Shown here piece after piece: positions 26,301 through 32,404 of a stretch of 64,000 nucleotides of DNA. This stretch comes from Bacteroidota bacterium. Its GTDB lineage: Bacteria; Bacteroidota; Bacteroidia; Bacteroidales; JAAUTT01. Where the stretch lies: NCBI GenBank assembly GCA_023429135.1, contig JAEYWD010000101.1:1-64000 (forward strand), written 5' to 3'. The position numbers and the translations under genes are program-made. Under the pieces are notes generated by a model, which saw nothing but the letters and a program-made list of their open reading frames with translations, did no database searches and was not told the origin of the DNA. Positions within the stretch are counted from its first letter, which is position 1; each line of letters starts with the position of its first letter.

Positions 26301-28749
26301 GGGAGCCTCACTTTTTACAACATTAATTAGTGCTTATGGGGTACAAATGCACAAATATTCAGGCCAAAGCGACATAAATATTGGACTACCGGTAGCTTAC
26401 AGGCCTCACTCCAAGCTTGAGAATATCTTTGGTATGTTTGTAAATACTGTAGTTATTCGCTTGCAATGCGAAAAAGATCAGACCTTTGAAGAAATTATCA
26501 GAAGTTCCAACCGGTCAGCACTTGATGCCATAGATCACCAGGACCTCGCGTTTGATAAAGTTGTTGAAATAATAAATCCCGAAAGGTCACCTAATATAAA
26601 TCCTTTATTTCAAGTAGCTTTCGCATGGCAAAATAATTTAGATGAACCATTTGCGCTTGAAGGAATAGCATATAAAAAGCTCGAAAAGACAGAAAGAGCA
26701 ACCGAATTCGACATTACTTTAAGCTTATGGGAAAACGGCAATATAATTGAAGGTACATTTGAATATAACCTCGACGTTCTGAAACACGAAAGTGTTATCA
26801 GACTAAAAGATAATTTCCTGAACTTGCTTCATCAATTAGTTGAGCACTATGACACCAAGGTTGGATCAATTTCAATGATTACAGCAAACGAACTGAAGCT
26901 AATAGGCACTTTTAACCAAACCAGCTCTGATTATCCGAAAAATAAAACAATAGTCCGATTATTTGAAGAACAAGTTAAACTGTTCCCTCAAAAAATTGCC
27001 GCAGTTTTTAATGAAAGTCATCTTTCGTATTATGAGCTAAACTGTAAGGCTAATCAGCTCGCCAGAACTTTACGCCTAAAAGGGGTCAAGCCGAATACGC
27101 CCGTAGGAATATTTGTAGACAAATCAATTGACATGATTGTCGGGATATTTGGTATTCTGAAAGCCGGGGGCGCTTATGTCCCCATCGATCCTGAATACCC
27201 CGATCAAAGAGTAAGTTTTGTTATTAACGATTCCGGATGTAAGGTTATTCTTACACAAAAAAGGTATAATCATCTTCCTTTTGAAGGTATTGTCAAACTA
27301 AACCTGGACAGTGGAGAAACATTTCATAGCGATGCATCCGATGTTGAACCCATAAATTCACCTGAAGATCTTGCCTATATAATTTACACATCAGGAACTA
27401 CCGGTACGCCCAAAGGAACACTTATCCCACATAGAGGTGTAGTAAGATTGGTTAAAAATACTAATTATATAGAGTTTACCCCTAACGACAGGGTACTTCA
27501 AACTTCGTCGATAGTTTTCGATGCTTCAACCGAAGAAATTTTTGGTGCACTGCTTAATGGAAGTTCACTCTTTGTAATCGACAAGCATACAGTATTAGAT
27601 CCCAATTCGTTCGGTACAATTTTGTCAAAACACAATATTACCATTGTTGACCTCTCATCGGCTCTATTCACGCAAATTGCAGAGGTACGCCCGGATATAT
27701 TTAAAGATGTAAAAAAATTAATTCTCGGAGGCGATGTAATTTCACCCCCTCATGTCAATAAAGTCAGAAAAGAAAATCCAGGCATTGCTATTATAAACAC
27801 TTATGGACCCACTGAGAATTCTTGCAATTCAACAGGATTTTTAATCGATAAGGATTTCGAATATAACATCCCCATAGGAAAGCCTATAAGTAATTCAACA
27901 GCTTATATATTTGACAATAGTATGTTATATCAGCCCGTTGGAATTATCGGAGAATTGTATGTAGGTGGAGATGGGTTGTCCAAAGGTTATTTAAACCGCG
28001 ATGATTTAAATAAAACTTCTTTTATCCACAATCCCTACAACCCAGAAGAAAGGCTTTACAAAACAGGCGACCGGGCTCGATGGTTGCCCGACGGGAACAT
28101 AGAATTCCATGGTAGAGTCGACAACCAGATAAAAATACGCGGTTATCGCGTAGAACTTGAAGAAATAGAAGCTGTAATTTCCAGCATGGAGGGAATTATA
28201 GAAGCAGTTGTAAAACCAGTTAAATTAGAAGATGGTGATTATAAACTAGTTGCCTTTCTGAATATTAAAGACTCCTTTACTGTTGATGCGTCGCAGATAA
28301 CCAGTCAGATTAAAAGTAAGCTGCCTCCATACATGGTTCCTTCAGCTTTCAAATTCTTGAAAGGCTTTGCAAAAAATGTAAATGGGAAAATTGATCGGAA
28401 AGCGCTGCATTTTGACATAAATGAGCTTGGTGGAGAGATGCTTCCGGATAAAAATACCCTTACCGGAACAGAGTCGGTTTTGCTGAATATATGGTGCGAA
28501 ATACTCAAACTAAAAAACATTACTGTTAGCGATAACTTTTTCGAAATCGGAGGAAATTCACTTTTAACAATTTCAATGGCTGCCAAAATTGAAAAAACAT
28601 TTCAGGTAGAATTTAATATCAGAAGTGTTTTCAGTACACCAACTATAAAAGATCTGGCAGAATTGATAGATTTGAAAAGTAGTTCTAAATTACTAGAAAA
28701 AATTAAGACTAATAGCAACTCGGGGAAAATTATAACCGGTGAAATCTGA
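20368..28749 (+). CDS. NRPS-PKS hybrid megasynthase, A-T-T-KS-AT-T-C-A-T
   Basis: 2793 residues. Order: A1 (about 30-535; YTSGSTGTPKG, SGKIDRK with K527); T1 (S582); T2 (S668); KS (about 732-1165; Cys911 in TACSTSL, H1047 in HGTGT, H1087 in NIGH, triad intact); AT (about 1255-1570; GHSIG with S1354, HAFH 1450-1453, malonyl type); T3 (S1674); C (about 1737-2165; HHIVFDG 1868-1874); A2 (about 2192-2690; K2674); T4 (S2731). The A1 pocket reads DVWHFSLVDK, a serine code; A2 reads DAEDIGTCNK, which I cannot match. There is no starter C, KR, DH, MT or TE domain. The predicted chain is serine, extended by one unreduced malonyl unit, then amide-linked to a second amino acid. A phosphopantetheinyl transferase and a trans thioesterase are neighbours. 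Confidence 0.95.
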   Translation: MSLSEKTTLNLHHSDIERIKEWNNTDVQYEHNLCIHEKFEQTVSKFPDRIAFIFKDQKVTYEDFNKHTNKLAHFLIGKGAKPETLIAVCMERSPEMMIGIYAILKAGAAYMPVDPNTPPDRLKHILDDGKPLLVLTSEKSEMNLPANSPERIHLDNILNDPLSVNDKNPVIGVSSKNIAYIIYTSGSTGTPKGVLIEHHSVLNRIGWMQKAYPINTNDILLQKTPVTFDVSVWELFWWGFEGATLMLLNPGDEKEPEKIAQVIEENKITTIHFVPSMFGAFINYLDSFNESQKVSSLKKVFLSGEALPASMVNNFNQLMTGTGTQIINLYGPTEATVDVSHYLCPKTTTDIMYIGKPIDNTKLLIVNEKNEIQPIGQPGELIITGVNLARGYLNRDELNASKFIEIQYFDGQKLRGYKTGDLAKWTDSGNIFYIGRLDSQVKIRGFRIELGDIEAQISQNVAIKLCAVVVNHPNSINSQLIAYVCLKPNTYISGEELKQYLSKKLPEYMVPSAIIFLDDMPLTTSGKIDRKALPQPETIKKDLNQPSKVTHYENALTQVWKDTLKHDNFDINANFFEIGGNSILIPFVTSKLIKDHKIKLNSVDIIQYPTIKALANYLAGIGEKDDAPAENPQNKKELENILARVWKDVLNVEHINRDENFFDLGGSSILIPFVINKLFKNYNIKITNVDIIQYPTIEKLSSFLSGEETNSATIIPGNKQDSTRAKKVNAPNEIAVIGMACRYPGANNINEYWNNLINEKNTIKYFGDEEVAEFEYDFPNLKNNPDYVKARGILEGTDKFDAPFFGMTPKEAALTDPQHKIWLETAWEALENAGCDPFAYEKSIGVFAGGYISTYLLNNILRDPRILENYIRLRSTDSYQILTANDPAYIATKTAYKFNLRGPAISVQTACSTSLVAIAQACQNLVNFGSDICIAGGVCIFVPQKCGYLYQEGAIVSPDGYCRPFDADAKGSVLSNGVGVVILKRLKDALRDGDHIYSVVKGWGLNNDGSNKVSFTAPSVNGQAEAINKAQEMANVSPEEISYIEAHGTGTKLGDPIEIAALKQAFLKKTTKKQYCGIGSVKSNIGHTDAAAGAASFIKVCLAAYYKKIPASINYSKPNPHIDFTNSPFYVNNKLLEWNQKKPLIMGVSSFGIGGTNAHVIVEEAPVNDQYVDEKSDWPELFLFSAKSSHSLTERKKDISLHLISNPEISYRSVAYTLLTGRTHMPHRGFFVASSKEDLQSENLISNTGAVNEKISKIIFMFPGQGAQYLTMGKSLYHCNPLFRKLLDDGFELIKNETGTELKNILFDSTDSPEAEKRLASTEIAQPALFLIEYALSQVLVSLGVKPTELMGHSIGEYAAACFSGVFSFSDALKIVLKRGQLMRSMPAGKMLAVKSSSENLKNLNCTYFEIAGDNAPEMCSISLKEKDLEKVKTILENANIQYIPLNTSHAFHSSDFDPILKEFENYVNQFSLKSPVTPFISCLNGAYITPSEATSGKYWADQLRHTVQFRKGINCISTNEDALFVEVGPNTHLSSIVKQNQANGAKKLVVTSLGKNDNIDERFKLMSVLGNCFINGILPDVKALFKEPVPKKVSLPTYPFDRKRYWIDYKPSQNITTPITNEGIAYSSSVEEEITDIAASDIVEEKVRQIWKAMIGGENIGLDEDFTDLGGHSLLALQINNRIKETLKVEISLKEFLNNPTIRKVSNLVKTKGGFEDQSAASENLIIAHSFNKGNLPLTSNQQRLWLISKLDPDIASYIVSDSFRFTGKLNKEVFHNSLEKLFERHHIVFSVFKEENGEPYCNIVPSKVELNYLDYSNLESEAKMSKINELILSDSKKVFDLENGPLYRLYLVKSTENEYYFHFSIHHIVFDGWSWSVFAKDLSEIYNCLIKGKDPNLSSLDFQQYDYAFWQKGPEGLKIEEKSKQFWKDYLKESNTIIDFPFDYVRKEKPTGRGNYVNVSVSPETTQKLKQLSKKEGASLFTTLISAYGVQMHKYSGQSDINIGLPVAYRPHSKLENIFGMFVNTVVIRLQCEKDQTFEEIIRSSNRSALDAIDHQDLAFDKVVEIINPERSPNINPLFQVAFAWQNNLDEPFALEGIAYKKLEKTERATEFDITLSLWENGNIIEGTFEYNLDVLKHESVIRLKDNFLNLLHQLVEHYDTKVGSISMITANELKLIGTFNQTSSDYPKNKTIVRLFEEQVKLFPQKIAAVFNESHLSYYELNCKANQLARTLRLKGVKPNTPVGIFVDKSIDMIVGIFGILKAGGAYVPIDPEYPDQRVSFVINDSGCKVILTQKRYNHLPFEGIVKLNLDSGETFHSDASDVEPINSPEDLAYIIYTSGTTGTPKGTLIPHRGVVRLVKNTNYIEFTPNDRVLQTSSIVFDASTEEIFGALLNGSSLFVIDKHTVLDPNSFGTILSKHNITIVDLSSALFTQIAEVRPDIFKDVKKLILGGDVISPPHVNKVRKENPGIAIINTYGPTENSCNSTGFLIDKDFEYNIPIGKPISNSTAYIFDNSMLYQPVGIIGELYVGGDGLSKGYLNRDDLNKTSFIHNPYNPEERLYKTGDRARWLPDGNIEFHGRVDNQIKIRGYRVELEEIEAVISSMEGIIEAVVKPVKLEDGDYKLVAFLNIKDSFTVDASQITSQIKSKLPPYMVPSAFKFLKGFAKNVNGKIDRKALHFDINELGGEMLPDKNTLTGTESVLLNIWCEILKLKNITVSDNFFEIGGNSLLTISMAAKIEKTFQVEFNIRSVFSTPTIKDLAELIDLKSSSKLLEKIKTNSNSGKIITGEI

Positions 28750-28767
28750 CCTTAGGAAATAGGTATT

Positions 28768-29448
28768 TTATGAGATCAGGTTTTCATCGGCCTCGATATA
28801 TTGAAGTTCGATGTTTTGTGTGGATGCGACACTTAAAATAAATTCATTGTAGTTTTTTGAGAAAATAAACGCTTCAGTAGGAATTTGGCATTCGGAAATC
28901 TGTAGTTTGTTATAGCTGAAATACGGCGAAATTGATATTTTAGACAAATCGGTTAACAAGCCAATTCCAGCCATCTTCAGAAAAGCCTCCTTCCTTGTCC
29001 AGATCTCATAAAAACGGATTATCTGATTTTCAGTGTCGGAATCTGTATCGTAAATATATCCGTATTCACTTGCAGAGAAGTACGATCGGACTACTGATTC
29101 CATGTCTGGAATATGATTTAGCTTCTCAATATCAATCCCGATCCTCAAATTATCTTTAGCAATTCCAAGTGCAAAGTATTTCCCGGAATGAGAAATATTA
29201 AAATCATGATTTAGCCCTTGGATAAAAGGCTTTTCACCGTTGCTATAGTGGATAATAGCATTAGGCAAATCTGTATTTCCGCTATCGTATAAGTATTTTT
29301 TCAATAAGCCGTGGGTCACAATATAACAGACCCTGTCTTCCTCATGTAAAAACCGGGAAGCTTTTTCCAATTCACTACATGTTAGATATTTAACAAATAT
29401 CCCGGTCCTATTTTTAAATATTGCAGAATTGCCGTAGATAATATTCAT
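28768..29448 (-). CDS. Sfp-type 4'-phosphopantetheinyl transferase
   Basis: About 226 residues from the preferred ATG (MNIIYGN); an upstream in-frame ATG at 29481 would add eleven. It loads the phosphopantetheine arm onto carrier domains. Motifs of the family: FNISHSGKYFALGIA, then LRIGIDIEKLN with the Mg-binding acidic residues, and FYEIWTRKEAFLKMAGIGL. It is convergent with the NRPS-PKS, with only 18 bases between the stops, and no other carrier-protein synthase is near. It almost certainly activates the four T domains of the megasynthase. This is an unusual arrangement, since such genes are more often co-directional. Confidence 0.9.
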   Translation of the reverse strand: MNIIYGNSAIFKNRTGIFVKYLTCSELEKASRFLHEEDRVCYIVTHGLLKKYLYDSGNTDLPNAIIHYSNGEKPFIQGLNHDFNISHSGKYFALGIAKDNLRIGIDIEKLNHIPDMESVVRSYFSASEYGYIYDTDSDTENQIIRFYEIWTRKEAFLKMAGIGLLTDLSKISISPYFSYNKLQISECQIPTEAFIFSKNYNEFILSVASTQNIELQYIEADENLIS

Positions 29449-29578
29449 TATTTCACACTTTTGCATAAAGTGAAAAACCACTTCAATAATTATTAATTTA
29501 TTAATTTAGCAGTAGTATGCTGAAATTGCAAATATTTAGCTTAACAATCAGAAAACCTAAAATACTAATAAAATAAAT

Positions 29579-30796
29579 ATGCATAATTTAAAGGTTTTTC
29601 AAATCAAATACCTTTTGAATTTCAGAATGTGGCTTCTAGGAATTCCAATAGTTTTATTAAGCTGCAACTCGAAAAAGCAGGTTCATACATCCATTGGCAA
29701 GGGCCAGGTTATAACAATTGAATCAAAACAACTTCGGGAAAATCGTGAGATTTATGTATACATTCCGGAAAGTGCCAACTTTTCAAAAACAGAGCTTCCT
29801 GTGTTATATATACTTGATGCTGAAGATTATTTTGACCCTGTAACCGATATGATTGAGCTTTTTAGTAAAGGAAATAAAAAAGGCAGTTTACCATTAATGG
29901 CTGTAATAGGTATTCCCAATACTAACCGGGACAGAGATCTGACCCCTACCAGGGACTTACATGCCTCCTTAAGTGCTTCTGTCCCTTTAAATGATAATGA
30001 TTTTAAGAACACCGGAGGTGCCGGGAATTTTACCTTATTCATCCAGAATGAATTAATTCCCTACATCAATACTAATTTTCATTTGTCGGGGAAAAGAATC
30101 TTAATTGGACATTCTTTTGGAGGTCTAATGGCAGTAAACACACTACTAAACTACGAGGGAGTATTTGAAGGATATCTTACAATAGATCCCAGTACCTGGT
30201 GGGATCAAAGAGAAATGACAAAACAAGCGGTAGCATCTGTTGCTGTGAAGGATTTTAAAGACATTGCTTTTTTTTATGCTAATTCTTATTATAACAGATA
30301 CCTTTCATATTCGCTTAAGAAAAACGACCCCAAAGACCCTTATTTAAATGAAATAAACTTTGGCAGAATTTTTACCAGCCAGGCTCCAAACATGCCATTC
30401 TTTTCCTGGATCCGTTACGAATCTGAATGGCACGAGTCGGTTCCGTTAATTGCTATTTATGATGGTCTTCAGGAAATAAATAAATTTTTTAATACCAAAA
30501 TACAAACGGATTCCATGGTTCATCAGGAATCTGGTGCCTTAAGGTTGTTGTATGATGAGCTTGATGAACTCTCAATCAATTCGGGAAAATATATCAGAGA
30601 CTCAAATTATTATAAAAGTTATACCGATTCTGTTCATTCAAGCGCTAATCTATTCAGGCTTATGGGCGACATGTTTTTAACCAAAGGCGATTCCCTTAGT
30701 GCGTTAAAAAATTATGAAAAATCAATTATCCATAACCCTAAAAATTTTCCAGTGGCTGCAAAAGTAAATCATCTAAAAACCAAACTAAATAAATAG
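29579..30796 (+). CDS. Lipoprotein esterase (Fes/IroE-like alpha/beta hydrolase) with TPR tail
   Basis: 405 residues; an internal ATG at 29627 (MWLLGIPIVLLSC) gives a cleaner lipoprotein signal. The lipobox ends LLSC, so it is membrane-anchored outside the cytoplasm. The hydrolase domain (about 55-310) is of the putative esterase family (PF00756): nucleophile S179 in GHSFGG, a WWDQRE motif, and a likely catalytic His in SEWHES. The C-terminal 60 residues look like one or two TPR repeats (SALKNYEKSIIHNPKNF). Relatives cleave siderophore or other ester bonds. Its position between the transferase and the thioesterase suggests it processes the NRPS-PKS product outside the cell, but this is inferred. 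Confidence 0.75.
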   Translation: MHNLKVFQIKYLLNFRMWLLGIPIVLLSCNSKKQVHTSIGKGQVITIESKQLRENREIYVYIPESANFSKTELPVLYILDAEDYFDPVTDMIELFSKGNKKGSLPLMAVIGIPNTNRDRDLTPTRDLHASLSASVPLNDNDFKNTGGAGNFTLFIQNELIPYINTNFHLSGKRILIGHSFGGLMAVNTLLNYEGVFEGYLTIDPSTWWDQREMTKQAVASVAVKDFKDIAFFYANSYYNRYLSYSLKKNDPKDPYLNEINFGRIFTSQAPNMPFFSWIRYESEWHESVPLIAIYDGLQEINKFFNTKIQTDSMVHQESGALRLLYDELDELSINSGKYIRDSNYYKSYTDSVHSSANLFRLMGDMFLTKGDSLSALKNYEKSIIHNPKNFPVAAKVNHLKTKLNK

Positions 30797-30891
30797 CATT
30801 ATCAATTTTATCAAGCGCTGATTCCACTATTATCATTAAAAAAATGATCAAATTTTAGCATCTGATAAGTTTTATATTATAAACAGAAGAT

Positions 30892-30899
30892 TAATTTTG
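30892..30899 (+). promoter_or_regulatory. Bacteroidota -7 box (TAATTTTG) for the thioesterase gene
   Basis: TAATTTTG is an exact TAnnTTTG match. A TTTT run lies 18 bases upstream (30870-30873) in place of the -33 TTTG. Transcription would start near 30906, 46 bases before the ATG, so the thioesterase may be made independently of the esterase. Confidence 0.4.
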
Positions 30900-30951
30900 A
30901 AGTAATTTGTATAGAATCGAAATGTAGCGGGTAGAAAGTAAAAATAACTGT

Positions 30952-32076
30952 ATGATCGAGGAATTAATCAAAGAGCTAGACAGAAAAAATGTACAGCTTA
31001 CATGTACTGATGGTAAACTTAAGTTTTCGGGACCTGAGAATGAAATCACTCCCGAATTGTTGTCAAGACTTAAGGAAAATAAAGAATTACTTATTAAATA
31101 TCTTACCTCCCAAGGTCAAAAGAACGAAAGCTTTCCTGATTCAAAGAGTCTTATCCTGTTTCTTGAAAATAAAAACTATAAATTCCAGATAGAAAATACA
31201 AGGCTAATATACACTCCTCCTTTAACCGGGCACAATGAGGAGGTAGAAAATGCCATTACCAAACACTATAGGAACTTATATTATTATTACTGGCCACTTC
31301 CCAATAAGAATCTTGTTCCTATTCAGCCCGAGGGCTCTGCTGATCCGTTCTTTATTGTGCATGGCGAACAAGCAAGTCCTATAATGAAAACTGTTTTCGG
31401 GCCCGAAATGCCTCTATTCGATTTTTTCCATCAAAGTGAAGATGGAAGTAAAATGAACTACAGAGGAATAAAAAAAATGGCCAAATACTATCTGGATCAA
31501 CTGCTCCTCATTAAAAACGAAGGAGAGTATATGCTCGGGGGATATTCCTTTGGGGGCCTCCTGGCCTATGAAATGGCATTACAGATGAAAGCTATGGGGA
31601 AAAAAATCAAACTGTTAATTTTAATTGACACAGTAACCCCAAAATTCAAAGGGTGGGAAGTAAAACCAAAATTTAATTTTTATTCTGTTACAAAAAGATT
31701 TAAATACTACATTTCAGACCCATATAAAGAATGGTACAAGAAAAACGTTACCTGTAATAAATATTTCTTACGAAAGGAACCCCTACCTCCAGAACTACGC
31801 CAATTTTATATAATAAATAATTACATTATTGACTCAAAAAAATATAAACCTAGTAAGTTCGAAGGTAAGTTGTACCTGATAACTGCAGAAGGTCAAAAAC
31901 AATATGAACAGAAAGACCCATACCTTGGCTGGAAGGATTTTATTAAAGGTGACATTGAAGTCATTACAACTCCGGGAAATCATTTTGACATTATAAAGAA
32001 TCCGGAAAACGCCAAAAGCCTGTCAAAAGTAATCAAACAAATTGCAGAAAAGGAAATGATGCTGAATCGAGATTAA
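30952..32076 (+). CDS. Free-standing thioesterase with two TubC-type docking domains
   Basis: 374 residues. Residues 1-52 fit the TubC N-terminal docking domain: a helix (IEELIKELDRKNVQL), a beta hairpin (DGKLKFSGPE) and a helix (ITPELLSRLKENKELLIKYL). Residues 63-113 repeat the pattern in weaker form (SLILFLENKNYKFQI, NTRLIYTPP, then a helix ending YYYY). The thioesterase domain (about 120-374) has a complete triad: S199 in GYSFGG, D226 in LIDTV and H344 in GNHFD. TubC-type domains normally sit at the start of NRPS subunits and grip the tail of the preceding one. Here they would bring a release enzyme to the megasynthase, which has no TE. Docking to its last 20-25 residues is inferred. Confidence 0.85.
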   Translation: MIEELIKELDRKNVQLTCTDGKLKFSGPENEITPELLSRLKENKELLIKYLTSQGQKNESFPDSKSLILFLENKNYKFQIENTRLIYTPPLTGHNEEVENAITKHYRNLYYYYWPLPNKNLVPIQPEGSADPFFIVHGEQASPIMKTVFGPEMPLFDFFHQSEDGSKMNYRGIKKMAKYYLDQLLLIKNEGEYMLGGYSFGGLLAYEMALQMKAMGKKIKLLILIDTVTPKFKGWEVKPKFNFYSVTKRFKYYISDPYKEWYKKNVTCNKYFLRKEPLPPELRQFYIINNYIIDSKKYKPSKFEGKLYLITAEGQKQYEQKDPYLGWKDFIKGDIEVITTPGNHFDIIKNPENAKSLSKVIKQIAEKEMMLNRD

Positions 32077-32132
32077 TGTAATAGATAATTAGCGCTGCCC
32101 AACATAACTCATTAAGAATTTTCCCCAAATCT

Positions 32133-32167
32133 AACATGTTGGTATGTCATTAAAATACCAACATGTT
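32133..32167. terminator. Perfect 13-bp inverted repeat after the thioesterase gene
   Basis: AACATGTTGGTAT (32133-32145) and its exact complement (32155-32167) enclose a nine-base loop. Bases after the right arm are TTCTC, so the U-run is short. It lies 57 bp after the thioesterase stop and probably ends that transcript; a protein-binding role cannot be excluded. Confidence 0.55.
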
Positions 32168-32404
32168 TTCTCAAGTTTAATACTGAAATTCTATTTTTCA
32201 GCAATTCCAGTATTGTGTTAGATACATTTTTATTATCCTAAAAAATAACAAACTAAATATTGCTCCGTTTATAACCACAAATTGTCAATGAAAATATTGA
32301 GTTTATCAAAAAATATCTGATCTGCTGTTCTGAATTACAATGATAAAATAAAAATGACAAAGCACTTTTTCGTATTGACTTTATAATAAATAAATTTTCA
32401 AACT
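32168..32404. other. Upstream region of the beta-helix protein
   Basis: Together with the hairpin, a 328-base gap without a gene. The right end reads TATTGACTTTATAATAAATAAATTTT ahead of the ATG; the last eight bases of that (TAAATTTT, 32391-32398) loosely match the -7 consensus. Nothing else was recognised. Confidence 0.35.

Noticed and set aside
28500..28749. Thioesterase or reductase at the megasynthase C-terminus
   Set aside because: After the T4 serine at residue 2731 only about 60 residues remain, too few for any release domain.
28750..28790. Terminator between the NRPS-PKS and the transferase
   Set aside because: Only a four- to five-base stem (CTGA/TCAG) could be drawn; too weak to call.
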